Of a stretch of DNA of 64,000 nt, positions 1-11,192 are shown piece after piece. Origin of the DNA: Phlegmacium glaucopus (lineage: Eukaryota > Basidiomycota > Agaricomycetes > Agaricales > Cortinariaceae); the NCBI GenBank assembly GCA_015039465.1, contig MU130382.1, positions 911,824 to 975,823 of the forward strand. Reading direction: 5' to 3'. Made by a program: the position numbers and the translations under genes. The notes beneath the pieces were generated by a model, which did not search any database, was not told the DNA's origin, and was given only the letters and a program-made list of their open reading frames with translations. Within the stretch, counting starts at the first letter, position 1. Each line of letters begins with the position of its first letter.

Positions 1-3000
1 TTTAGAGATATTTTCAGAATTGAGGTCTTCAACCTTCATGTCAACAGGCTGCGAGAGGTGTGAAGAATATCGTGTGGGGCGCGCAGTCAAAAAGTCATAA
101 TCGTTGCTTGCGTCTTCGTCAGGAATGTCTCCATTCGAAGAACGTACGGCCTTCCTCGACTTTTGTCGTGTCAACCTCTCTCGTTCTAACCCTGCGATGT
201 TACGGAGTACCTAAACCAACATACAATTAATCGTCCCTTTATCTCCATTATAAAATATACATACCCATGGGCCCACAACCGCATGGCGTTCACTGGAAAT
301 TGCAATTGGTTTGACCTTTCTCGTAGTTATCATGTAAGACGGGACAACTCCGGGTATGGCATCAAGAGGCTTAAGTTTAGGATAGAATGGCTGAGTTGAT
401 GGCTTGAGTTTGCCGTTTTCGTGACCTGCTCTCATATGCTTCCAGAGTGGAGGAGCAGAACGAAAGGATTCGTCACAATCTATATAAAGACAAGACGTAA
501 AAAGGCGACCATGCATAGTCAAAGGCACTTGGCCTACCTTCGTATGGGCAGTTTAGAGAAAGAGATGCATGTTTCTCCAAGTGCCTCTCGCGAAGATTAC
601 ATCGCCGTCCACACTGGGTCCACCTACACAAAAAGGTCTGCTGTTGTAACGTCAGAGCCTAAGTCAGGATCAGAAGCCAAAAAGAAAGACAGACATTGTT
701 ATGACTCGTCGACGATGGCTTGTGTTGTCGATTAAGATGTCGGATTAGCGCATCCATCGAGTTCATTTTGACCGAGCAGCCGTCCCATTTACAATATAGC
801 TCTTGCAATCGTGAACAAGCCAGCTGCACTGCCTGTTGTTCATACCCGTCTAAACCAACCAAATACACTTTTAAAAAAATGTAATAGGGACAGTGCCCAA
901 TCACTTACAACTTCGAGAATGACTTTCAGGTGCATTGTAAAAATCTATCGTCGTGTTACAAGAGAAAAAAAACAGTCAAACACACCCTTTAGCTATCTAT
1001 CAATTTCACACACCTTCCTCTTCAGCTACAGGTGTCGTAGATATAGAACTCCTTGAAGTCATCCCGATCCTTTTCAAAGAAGCACGAGACATCTTCTGTT
1101 TTTCCAACCGCCGATACTTGACCAAGTATTCGGGACGAGGGGGGGCAAGAACGTATGCACGATTCTTCCTCTTGGCGGAACCGGAGGGCCTACGCAGGTC
1201 AAAATCGTCAAAACTTGGCCTGACCACATTGACCGACTGTGCTTCGGAGATACTAATGTCATCAATACCGGGACTTGACACTGGAGATGGCAAAAATAGT
1301 GGCTGGTTCTTCTGAGACGTTTGAGCGCTCGTTGTCACCATGGAATCCAGAGGCGAAGGCACAGGCGAAGTCACATTTAAAGAACGGCGCGGTTTGGCGA
1401 GGGCATCGGGCTGAGATAGTCGGTTAAGGGATGAAGGTGCGAAAGACTCCGTAGCGTTCTCATTTACCGCAGAGGAAAGTAGTAACGAAACGGCGACTGG
1501 CGCTGTCAATAGAACAGGTGATGGTGGTAGTGTGGCGGTTTGGGCTATGGTGGATGGCGTGGCAAGAGGCATGCTAGCTGCAGCCTGAGGATGCGCCACA
1601 GAAGAACCAGAGGTTGTCGGACGGTCGGCCAAAATGATTTCTTGCATTGAATCGGGCTGTACTACGGAGAGGGGTACCTGCAGCTTTTGTTTGTCAGCGA
1701 GCGAGGCTTGAACAATGCTAGCATCTTGCAGGCTCAATGGCGTTTGATGAGAGAAGGGTTTTGATACCTCTGGTATTTCTGTTGATGCAGCTACGGCACC
1801 TTTGCTTGTGGAAGGAGTCTCAAGCGCTGCGAACTGTTCCTGATCATCTGATGATGCTGACGCTGATGCCTGTGATGTTTGCTGCGTTTCTTGGGGGATC
1901 ACAGGGAGAATGGGGTTTGTATGATGGGCAGGTTGCTGCCACGAAGAGGAGACTGCTAATGGTCCAGTGGGTGTTATTTGTAGAGGTACATTTGGTTTAT
2001 GAACTGCTTGAGTATCTTGACCAATGGCAAAACTGGCAGAGGGACTGGCGCCTATCCCAATTTGACCAGTTGCTTGTTGAGCATGCCTCTTGGGCTTAGG
2101 TTCGGTCACCGCGGTCGGACTCGTATCTGGTTCCCTTAGCCGTTTCCCCAATCCAAATAGGATGTGTGAAGCAAGGAATTTCTTATCAGCTTGTTTCACA
2201 GATCGAAGTACACCATTTGTCAATGTAGATAGTGGTCTGCCCGGTGTCTCGGAAGTAGATACAGAAGGCGGCGTTTGCGCCGTTGAAGGAGGTAGTGGTT
2301 GGCCCCGGGAAGTTGACGGAGGAGGTAGTTGAGTTGCAGAAGTTGAAGGAATGTGAGGGGCTGACAAAATAGTTCTTTGATTGTGAATGCTTGTCGACAT
2401 GGTGGGCGGGAATTGTTTGAACGAAGATGCACTAGGTTGTGGTTGGAATTGAGGAGAGGGTGAAGTAGTTTGGACAATTGACGCATTTGCTTTGTGGACA
2501 GTGGACGGGATAGCCTTTTGGGTCTTGGACAACCTAACACCCTGAGTGGGCAAATCTATCGACGTGGCGGATTGTGTGTGTTTGGAGGATGGGCCATATT
2601 GTGAATTTGCAGAAACCGTTGGAGCGGCGGATGGTTGCTGAAACCCGCTGGCGGTGTTAACATTTTGACGCTGTAGCCAACGGTTGCAGAATTGATCAAC
2701 ATCACCGTTCCATATGAGGGATTGGCCGTTATTGTGTACAAGGATATGTGTAACGCCTTTATCATTCTTGAATACTGTGAAGGATTTGCTTGGGTGTTCG
2801 AAGTACGAATTAGGAGGTACTTTAGCCTCCCATCTTTTGATTACCTCTCGGAATTCACGAATATATTGCGTAGGATTCAAACGGAATGATGGTAGTGTAG
2901 CCGGGGGGATGAGTTGGAAAGCCTGTTGGCCGCGACTCGCAGTCTGATTCAAAAACGACGCGCCATTGCCCTGAGGAGTAGTCTGAGGGTTTGTGGAAAT

Positions 3001-4369
3001 AGGATTGGGAGGGGTACTGACAGCCACTGGCACTGAATTCTAAGCATATTTATTAAATCTGCATCAACTTCTAAGTGGGCGGTACTTACTGTAGGTCGAT
3101 TGAACGTCGCAGAATTCAGGGAATTGTGATCCTCAGAATTTGATGCGCCCGGCTGTGGACCCAGAGCGACAGGCCTAGATGCAGCAACATCAGTCACCGG
3201 GAGTTGAGATTGGTTGGCTACATTTATTGCTTTATGCGGTTGTGGCCATTGTGTGTAGGTAGCATCACTTGTAATTGCTTGATTTTGACTAACCACTGCT
3301 TGAGGATAAGTTTTCTGGGTCTGGGCAGACTGTTGTGCAAATTGAGGGAGTCTAGTCAAATATACCGCCTGGCTTGACGGACCAGATGCTTGTGCTGGCA
3401 TTGCTTGCGTGGATGAATACATTTGCCCCTGCGGAGCAGATGTAACTGTATGCCGCTGACCCTGGTTAGAACCTGTATTATCATAATGCAAAGGCTCCTG
3501 GTAAGAGGATACACGTTGTTCCGGCGTTGGAGCCATAGGACGTGAATAATTGTCGCGCTTGCCCTGATCTTGTCCTGTAGAGTACTGTTGATGTACAGTA
3601 GGCGAAACACCGAATGGCACTCTGGAAGAACTATTTTGCATGACATTTTGTTGCGAGTATTGCGAATACAGTTGATGCAAGGTTTGTTGGGACTGTCCAC
3701 CGTTATGCCCACCACTGGTTGCATTTGCAGATGACCATTGTTGTTGTGGGCTAGATTGCTGGTATGAACTACTTGCGACGGAGTGTGCCATGGCTTGAGG
3801 CACAGAATTGTGTGTCTGTTGATTGCTAGTTGCGCCATGAAACTGGTGATATTGGAATTGCTGTGAGTGGCCCTTTGATTTTGATGAGTACATAACGACG
3901 CGTTAAAATTGATCAGCAATGCTTACCGATCCCAGATCATAACTTGATACCTCCTCAATTCTCGAAGTGTTCGAAGGGTAATCAATGACGGGCCTTTGGA
4001 TCGGGATCGACGGTGGGACTTGAACGGTTGATCTAAAATAATTTGGATTTGATGGAGGGGGAGCAACTAGATGGGTACTCACTGAGACTTTAATTGTTCC
4101 AGCAGCAGTCTGAAAGGTGCACACATTAAAGCATGTAGCGTTGAAGAGCCAATGTGCAAATACCTGGCCTGCTCGCCCTCGCGTATTTTCTCCTCCAGTT
4201 CACGGGCAAACTCATCGTGACTTTGCTTGCCTGCCTCGTTCATTTCTTCGTAAGCACTTATGAGTGCCTTTGCTTCAGCGATCTTGGTTTTGTTTAAAAG
4301 GTAGTCTTCTGGTGCCACAGAGAGTGCGAGACTTCTTAGTAGATTAGGCTGCTTGTTTGACTCTGTCAT
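1..4369 (-). CDS. Gln/Pro-rich protein with three C2H2 zinc fingers (3' end outside window)
   Basis: Probable nuclear regulatory protein, function unknown. Ten exons join in frame: 4164-4369, 4083-4109 (27 nt), 3927-4032, 3090-3872, 1014-3039, 909-944 (36 nt), 695-849, 538-658, 265-479 and 1-210; the frame is still open at the window edge. The start is the ATG at 4369 (MTESNKQ); an in-frame upstream start is possible. The N-terminus is charged and helical, followed by about 900 residues of low-complexity Gln/Ser/Pro/Thr sequence with one more ordered block (WEAKVPPNSYF, LIWNGDVDQFCNRW). A basic patch (SAKRKNR) precedes three tandem fingers that only appear after splicing: CKWDGC...HLNRQH, CRWTQC...HLEKH (shorter spacing, atypical) and CPYEDC...HMRAGH. 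The layout recalls chromatin-remodelling subunits with C-terminal fingers, but I recognise no family with confidence. Confidence 0.8.
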
Positions 4370-4731
4370 GCCTCCTATGATTAAACCAATCAACTGGCAG
4401 CCGAAGAAAAGTAAGACTCAAGGTAGGTGGTTGGATTTGAAAACAGGCAGCTTTGCCTTTGTTAGGACGAGAACGTGATCAAAATTTAAATTTGAATCAC
4501 GTGCATCCAATAACATCAGTCTAATTAGTAACATGAGTTGATTGACCATTGCTAAGTTGTCTCATTATGGTGAAACATGTCACTCTCCTGTTGTCAGTCA
4601 ATATTATGTAATCTTACTTTCTTTAGTTTAGTTTCATCTTATGACTCATTCTTTACACATGTCATGACTCACTGCTTTACTATAAAAACCCTATTATTTT
4701 CTCATATATACTTTAGCTAGTTCTTGAGATC
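4370..4731. other. Intergenic, upstream of the C2H2 gene
   Basis: AT-rich sequence containing the presumed promoter of the minus-strand C2H2 gene. No open reading frame or RNA gene is seen. The transposon-rich island begins at its right edge. Confidence 0.5.
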
Positions 4732-5320
4732 CTATGGTGCCAGCCGGAGGCCGCTACTTTTGTACAAGGCGCCAAATCGGCTGGTCCGGGCTGGAGAATT
4801 TTTTTCAAAAGTAGCCCTAACCTAAGGGCAATTTTCATAATGATTTTTGTACACCATAGTGTCTTTTGTTGAAATTTTCATTCAAGAATTCACTAATTTA
4901 GTACTATCATGGGCAGAAATTGTAACATGCAACGAAAACATCTGAATCTGCAAGGATAACCTGTTCAGGTATTGTGATTAAGTATGTTCAACACCCTGAA
5001 GATGTATGAGTATGGGAAGATTATGTTGATGCAGGCATCCTCAACAGGTATGGATGCAAAAAGGCTCATGTTCCAGAGACTTTGGGCATAGAGTAGATTA
5101 GATTATGGACCCTTAATTACCCTTTTTAGACATGCACCATTTCATTCAACTCAAAATTAAATAACTCTGTCAGTTTTGGTCCGATCACTTATCCCTTTAA
5201 CCAATTTGTAGCCCTCAATGAAAGGAAGCGATTTGTTAAAGGAATAAGAATTTCCCCTTTTTTTGATGGCCCTATTTAGGTTGTACAAAAGTAGCGGCCT
5301 CTAGGCGACCGGCACCATAG
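4732..5320. mobile_element. 589-bp non-autonomous TIR element (Tc1/mariner-like target)
   Basis: The ends are long inverted repeats. The left end starts CTATGGTGCCAGCCGGAGGC and continues to GCTACTTTTGTACAA; the right end is its imperfect reverse complement and finishes GGCACCATAG, about 35 bp per arm with a few mismatches. The outermost CTA/TAG is consistent with a TA target duplication. The interior is AT-rich with no coding capacity, so this is a MITE-like derivative mobilised by a transposase elsewhere. Superfamily is an inference from the TA flank. Confidence 0.75.
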
Positions 5321-5985
5321 CAATATAGATCTCTTGACTTTCTTAAACTCTTAAAGACAATCCTTGGACAATTTCCAAGCATTCTTTAGAGCTCAACTTA
5401 ATCAATAAACAATCTTTACACAACTGTCTAGAGTTAGAGTCATCTGAACTCTTTAAAGTTGTAACATACCCTCTCCTTCCATATATAGTATGTTTTTGTC
5501 ATATGGAACTGTTTTTCTGAAAATTAGGAAGCAAATAGAATAAAATTGCTCAATCTCATTAATCTCATCAACCATGAAAATCTTCAATCACTAGTGATGT
5601 AACCCTTTCACATTGTGTCTTGGGATGAGCTATGAAAGCTGGTGTTGTGTCATTGGGCCTAACAAATATTGGTTTATAATCCCTATCACATCATCTTCAG
5701 TGCCAGTACTCTGTTTGTACATATAGACATTCAAGTTTCTTACTGTGTCATCTTATTATTATGATGATGAATTGATTTTTGTCCTATGACCTCCATGCAA
5801 GACTACATACATGTACATTTTATTTACAGTCTCCATTAGTGTTGCCAATGGCACAGCTTGGAGCTGGGCTGAGCTACTACTTTGTGCAGGCTGTACTGGT
5901 AAATTGGCTCCCAGCTCAAGCTATGTTACAATTTCATACATGCTATGTATGCATCTTTTTCATTTCCTTTCCTTTATCACACATG
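5321..5985. other. AT-rich non-coding sequence
   Basis: No credible gene. Around 5848-5930 there is an imperfect inverted repeat (AGCTTGGAGCTGGG against CTCCCAGCTCAAGCT) that could be a remnant of another small element. Short open frames here have no recognisable protein character. Confidence 0.4.
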
Positions 5986-7603
5986 TAGGGCTGCGCACCG
6001 TACCTGTAATGACAGGTACAATGGCTGGTTCTTATAGGTAAACACCCATCCCGTTTGGACCTTGAGCTCAGCTTTTGACCAGCTGTAATGGCTGTTATAC
6101 GGGTTGATGGGTGTGTGGGCATGTTTGTGTGAAATTCTTAAGTTTTTGTGGGTATTTGGCACAAATATTGTGTTTGGGCCCTTGTCATTTTAAATTAATT
6201 ATTTGTGTGATAAATCAATTGAAAATCACATTTTTAGTTGCCTTGCTTTGCCTTCTTTATTTCAAACTCTGTGCTGGCTGATCTATTTTTGTCAAATAAT
6301 GATGAATATCTTCCATTCCATGTCCACTGCACTACAAAATGTATTTTTATACAATTAAATATACTACATTACTCATAAGTCCTAATTTTTAAAAAAAAAC
6401 CTCTTACTCACAGTAGTTGTTGTATGTAGTGTGCTGACGGCTGTAGCACCTGTTTGTGGTGGTACACTGTCAGTACACTAGGTGCTGTACCAACTGAGGG
6501 TGTGTTGTGGCTTGGGGCTTCGGTGGCCTAAACACTGAGTCAAGTGTATGCAGAAAGGTTCCAACTAAGGTAGGGCAATGAGATATGAGATGAGTGAAAT
6601 GAGGAGCAATGTAATGATGAAAGGGCGACGAAGTAACAAAAGGACGACAAAATAATGCAGGGGCGACGCAGTGATGAAGTATAATCACTGTATGGGCGAT
6701 TCACAGTAAAAATGCAATGAAATGATGGCAAACGATGAGAGAGACAATAACAAGACTTAATTCTAAACTCTGGGGAGGGAGGCAAATACTTTCTTATTCT
6801 TCTGTAACTAATTTACATGGGTTTTTTATAGTAGAGGTGATTGGAATAAATGGGGAAATGAAGCACAAGGTGTGTGGAGTAAATAGCATCAAAAAGCATA
6901 AGGAGTTAAGTGAGAAAATATAAAAAGTTGCACCATAAGATAAAAGGAGCATGGAGAATAACTGGTAGCTAGGTAACAGTAAAATGATGTGAACATGATT
7001 TTGGCATGGTGAGGGGATGCATAAAAGTAGGAATGATAGGAAATCAAAAGAAGCAAAGTGATGTGCAGCATGGGCGACTTTTAGGAAAATGGGTAATGAT
7101 GAAGATGGTGAACAGGGTGGAAATGGTGATGTAGCAACAAGAGGGGTGATGTAGGACTGAAAGGTGTGACATAGTGACAAGGGCAACATAGCAATGAGAG
7201 GGGGCAACATAGCAACTAGAGGGGCGATGTAGTGATGAGAGGGGGCAACGTAGCAACTAGAGGGGCGACATGGCAACTAGAGGGGTGACATGGCAACTAA
7301 AGGGGTGACGTAGTGATGAGAGGGGGCGATGTAGCAACTAGAGGGGTGACATGGCAACTAGAGGGGTGACATGGCAACTAGAGGGGTGACATGGCAACTA
7401 GATGGGTGACATGGCAACTAGAGGGGTGATGTAGTGATGAGAGGGGGCAATGTAGCAACTAGAGGGGCAACATGGTGACAAAAGGGCAATTCCAGTTGGT
7501 AGAGCATAGCCATGTTCATCAACAGCTGTTTTCCTACCTGGCCATACCATCCAGGGTTGGAGGGAGAAATTTGTGGCCATAATACAGCTGGTGCACAGCC
7601 CTA
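5986..7603. mobile_element. 1618-bp non-autonomous hAT-type element
   Basis: The ends are TAGGGCTGCGCACC (left) and GGTGCACAGCCCTA (right), an inverted pair with one mismatch. They are flanked on both sides by the identical octamer CACACATG (5978-5985 and 7604-7611). An 8-bp target duplication with TAGGG-type ends is the hAT signature. There is no transposase frame; the interior holds a hairpin near 6040-6120 (CACCCATCCCGT against ACGGGTTGATGGGTG), an AT-rich stretch, and a long minisatellite in its right half. It probably depends on a hAT transposase encoded elsewhere. Confidence 0.85.
7080..7480. repeat. Minisatellite of about 20 bp inside the hAT element
   Basis: Tandem copies of a unit close to GAGGGGTGACATGGCAACTA, with variants reading GGGGCGATGTAGTGATGA and GGGGGCAACGTAGCAACT. 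Copies between about 7260 and 7440 are nearly identical. More degenerate copies extend left to about 6570. Variants alternate in blocks of about 20-22 bp, suggesting higher-order expansion. There are no unique spacers, so it is not CRISPR-like. Confidence 0.85.
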
Positions 7604-7611
7604 CACACATG

Positions 7612-8307
7612 CACATCCCATGCCTTATTCATTGTTTCACTAACACATGTTTACCTCTTTATTTTCATACATGCATTCCACATGTGTTCTATGCATGTCT
7701 ACCTCATGCCTTTTACTTACCCATTTAGTATATAAACCTTTGTATCCTGTAACATAATCTGTACCTAGTCTTTAATAGATGATTCTCCACATCTTACTTG
7801 ATCTCAAACTCAACAGCTTCTTCAGACCTTTACAAGTCTGCATAGCTCTAGAGCTCAGATTAGATAATGAACTCAGACTTAGTAATGACTGTTAACAATC
7901 AGATTCTCTGAATTGTTTGAAGTCATAACAAAAGACTAGGTGTCTATAATGAATCTGCATACTTTCTATAGTTGTGCATACCTCAAACCAAAACAAAACC
8001 AAAACCAAATGTTGTGCAGGTGAAAGACCTGATCAACACCCAAACCTCTGAGCAACGGCATCAAGTTCAAAAAGATGAACAGGAAGATTTGGATTAAACA
8101 CATCCTCATCTATCAAAAACAAAGAATCATTTACAACACCACTTGAACCCCAAAGCAGAACACCCAAACTAACAGAAGAAGTGCTTGCAGCACTTAGCGC
8201 ATCTAGAAATCCACTTGACTGGGCACAAGAAGAATCAAACCCATTCCTATTGTTCACAGATCCTATCAACCTTACAAATTCCAAGGAAGAAGTAGAAGAC
8301 CCACTTT
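7612..8307. other. Unclassified sequence between the hAT element and the LTR nest
   Basis: AT-rich, with no recognised gene. An 83-codon minus-strand frame at 8033-8284 lacks family resemblance, a convincing promoter or splice structure, and abuts an LTR insertion, so I do not call it a gene. The block may be internal sequence of an old retroelement. Confidence 0.35.
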
Positions 8308-8482
8308 GTTAGTGTTAGGGGACACCTGATTTTTGACCGAACTACCAACTCCTGATCAGTCCTGATCCTGAACCAACTCCCGATTCCATTCCTGAACCTA
8401 CACCCAACTGTGGCTTGGTACATTCCACCTCACAGATGAAACTGACCAACTCCTGAATCTCAATCGGCCTAACTCCTGATCC

Positions 8483-9174
8483 TGTAAGGAGACACTTGTG
8501 TCCATCCCTATTGTTAGCTTAATTATGATATCTACATTTGTATTGTTAACTGCTACCATTGTATCCTTCATCGTTCATGAACAGTTCGCTGTAAGGGGAC
8601 ACCTTGTTGTGTCCAATTCTAGGTATGCTTAGTTACTTGTTTACTTTCATCTTCTCTATGATTGTATCCACCACCGCATATTCATATCCTTCACCCATTG
8701 TCGAATGCTTCAGCTAGTAGATGACCTCACCCTCTTGTTTTAGTAGTAGTTTCTCATGCCATGGTGTCCCTGATCACAGCAATCACACATCAACATTATT
8801 CTTGTTATCTTTACACACACATGCCTTCCTTTCATTTAGCTAGTTTAGGTTGTATTCACACACATGTAGTATATAAGTGAAAGGTGCTTATCTTTGATAA
8901 GCACCTTTGAATTTAACCTTGGTTACTGGGAACTTATACACCCTTACATTCACTAGTATATGTAGATCTTACCCCTTTTGTCATAGTAGTAGTTGACCCT
9001 TTGTCCGATGTCAACAATACTCTCATACTTAGACACACGCCTCTCCTTCTATTATGTACTAGCCATATATAGTTGTGTTACTTCCCACACTTGTAGTATG
9101 TAGGCATAAGGTGGTTATCGAAGATAATCACCTTAGAATTCAACTTGGTTCACAGGTTCTATCCATCCCCTAAC
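8483..9174. mobile_element. LTR-like insertion, family C (copy C2), right end approximate
   Basis: Starts TGTAAGGAGACAC, matching the start of copy C1. Its right part (hairpin, then AACTTGGTTCACAG) parallels the right part of C1. The right boundary near 9174 is eroded and no target duplication is clear. It sits inside LTR A1 and contains LTR C1. Confidence 0.5.
8590..8948. mobile_element. Solo LTR, family C (copy C1)
   Basis: Begins TGTAAGGGGACACC and ends ACACCCTTACA. It is flanked by TTCGC (8585-8589) and TTCAC (8949-8953), a 5-bp duplication with one difference. It contains a TATA-like GTATATAAG followed at once by a perfect 12-bp stem (8881-8892 with 8896-8907). Likely the innermost and youngest of three nested LTRs. 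Confidence 0.65.
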
Positions 9175-9207
9175 CTAAGTCAGTACCACAGTTGCCCTAA
9201 CAGTTAG

Positions 9208-9539
9208 GGGTTGTCTACTATAGTGGTTAACTACTGTGGACTTAGAGAAGGTGAGGTCACTGTAAACCAAGTTTATACAAAGGTGTCATCTATGGATGAC
9301 ACCTGCTACCTTATATAGAAGGCCCCAGGTAACTACCCTAGGACCTGATAACAATCATACAGTAATTATAGATGTAGAAGACATGTTCCATGAGAACATG
9401 TGATAACTATCTACTCAGAGACACACATGTGTAACTACTTACTAATAGATGGCAGGTGGTAATCCTGTGAGTCTGTGCTTATCAATGTTCGTGTACCATA
9501 CTAGGGAGAGGGTGGAATGGAGTGTGTAAGCATATGTAT
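9208..9539. mobile_element. Family C LTR-like remnant, inverted
   Basis: Reading the minus strand, this stretch has CTATATAAGG, a 10-bp hairpin (9281-9290 with 9295-9304), then AAACTTGGTTTACAG, the same order as in copies C1 and C2. Ends and target duplication were not identified, so the boundaries are only the gap between neighbouring LTRs. Nothing coding is visible. Confidence 0.45.
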
Positions 9540-9544
9540 CTACC

Positions 9545-10504
9545 TGTTAGGGCAACTGTGATGCTGACTTAGTCAAGCTGTGAGGGAACACCTGGTTTTC
9601 GACCAAACCACCAACTCCCAATTGGGCCTGAACCCAACTCCACTCCCAACTTTGAACCAACTCCCAAATCTACTCCCAAATCTACACCCAACCATGACTT
9701 GGTATGTTCCACCTCACCAACAAAACTGACCCAGACCTGAATCGACCGATTCAACTCCTGAATATCAATCAGTCGGGGTCTAACTCCCAAATCTCAATTG
9801 GTCCAACTCCCAATCCAATTTCAACTTCTCATTTTAGTATTTTGTTTTGTTTTTACATGACACCATTTTTATTATCTTTATTATTGTATCATTTATTTAT
9901 TTATTTACATATCTCTGTTATGTCCATATTAGTACTTAAATACCCCACCATCCTAGCAGGGATCCTTATCCTTTCCTCTTTGGATCCCCTGCTAGGTGAG
10001 TTGATGTAACATGTTTACTTATAATATTATTAACTTTGGATCCCCTGATAGTCTGACTAAGTCAGTACCGCAGTTGCCCTAACACAAGCTAGCAGGGGAT
10101 CCCAAATTAATATATTATAAACATGACTATATGACTAACTCACCTAGCAGGGGATCCTAAAAGGAAAAGATAGGGATCCCTGCTAGGGTGAGGAGGTATT
10201 TAAGTACAGATATGGACATAACAGACATATGAAAATAAATAAATAAATGGTACCAGAATAAAATAATAAAAGTGGTGTCATATGAAAAATAATAAAATAA
10301 TAAAATAACATACTAAGTTTAGTTTGGGTTGGGCCCAGTCATAGGTAGAGTCGGGGCCAATTAGGTTTGGGTGAGGAATGAGGTTTGTTGATGAGGTGGA
10401 ATATATGTATTTGGGAGTTGAGTTGGGAGTGGTTTGGGACTGAGATTGGGTTTGGGCCCAATTGAGAGTTGGGAGTTGGGCTTGAAATCAGGTGTCCCCT
10501 AACA
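9545..10504. mobile_element. Solo LTR, family A (copy A2), interrupted by A3
   Basis: Begins TGTTAGGGCAACTG and ends GTGTCCCCTAACA, flanked by the exact duplication CTACC (9540-9544 and 10505-10509). Copy A3 (506 bp plus 5-bp duplication) lies 34 bp inside it, so the original LTR was about 449 bp. Internal marks shared with A4 include GCTAGCAGGGGATCC, TATTTAAGTAC and an AATAAATAAATAAA run. Confidence 0.85.
9579..10084. mobile_element. Solo LTR, family A (copy A3), inverted inside A2
   Basis: Ends TGTGAGGGAACACC and TTGCCCTAACA, flanked by CAAGC on both sides (9574-9578 and 10085-10089). It is in inverse orientation to its host LTR A2, so 9840-10290 forms a long imperfect palindrome. The original A2 sequence at the site can be read in copy A4 (AGTCAAGCTAGC), which confirms the duplication. 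Confidence 0.85.
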
Positions 10505-10517
10505 CTACCTATGTAGT

Positions 10518-11117
10518 TGTTACATTCCGTCACACATTACTCCGGTCCAACTCCGTTGGAGTTGTTTCCGGCAGTCTGTACTCCGTTCCAGTACTTTCCC
10601 TTGTCTCCGACTCTACTCCTCCTACGTCCGACTCTGAGACTTCTCTGTATCATTCCGACTCTTCCGACGATATCCCAAACCCCTTACCACACCTTTGTCA
10701 TAACAACTATTCCTTTGTCATCACTTCCCCACTATCAGTCAGCACACCAGCCATGGATTATTCACCCAAGAATGCAGGACCTTTTCCAGGAGCAGAACGC
10801 AGCACTTATATTTATATTCTATATTTCGGTTGCAATTCCTTTTATATTTAAAGTACTCGAACTTGTATGTTTTCCCTCAGTTCAAATATCAACCTAGTTT
10901 CCTCCTCCTAGTCATCCTCTAAGTTCCTGCAACTTCCGGTTCCACTCCATTCTGTTCTTACTCCGAAATTAGGACACAAAGGTTTAGGGTAGCACAGCAC
11001 ATACACTGAGGCTATAGTCCTTTCCCATTCCGTGGTTCCATTCCGATCAGACTCCATCCGATCCAGTTTTACTCTGACATTTTACTCTGACATTTCCCCT
11101 TTGTTCTAAACTTAACA
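10518..11117. mobile_element. Solo LTR, family B (copy B1)
   Basis: Begins TGTTACATTCC and ends CTAAACTTAACA, flanked by the exact 5-bp duplication GTAGT (10513-10517 and 11118-11122). It is the inverted counterpart of copy B2 at 54988-55568. The plus strand is rich in TCCGACTC-type motifs, and the other strand carries a TATA-like run (AAATATAAAAGG). Short open frames inside are not genes. Confidence 0.85.
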
Positions 11118-11192
11118 GTAGTGTCCTCTGACACACTTCTAACCTGAACCAACACCCCAAACTTGAACTCAAAACCAGAATCAGTTGTCACA

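Larger units (their letters stand above)
8313..9202. mobile_element. Solo LTR, family A (copy A1), carrying nested LTRs
   Basis: Begins TGTTAGGGGACACC and ends GTTGCCCTAACA, flanked by an exact 5-bp duplication GTTAG (8308-8312 and 9203-9207). TG...CA ends plus a 5-bp duplication identify an LTR rather than a DNA transposon. It lies in the reverse orientation to copies A2 and A4. Its excess length (890 bp against 414 bp for A4) is explained by two further LTR-like insertions inside it. Confidence 0.85.

Noticed and set aside
7080..7480. Regular direct repeats resembling a CRISPR array
   Set aside because: Units are contiguous with no unique spacers, sit inside a hAT-type element and occur in a fungal genome.
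8033..8284. 83-aa minus-strand open frame
   Set aside because: No family features; it lies in unclassified repeat-island sequence next to an LTR.
9545..10504. DNA transposon or MITE with TGTTAGGG terminal inverted repeats
   Set aside because: All four family A copies have TG...CA ends with 5-bp target duplications, and gag-type sequence is nearby, so solo LTRs fit better.
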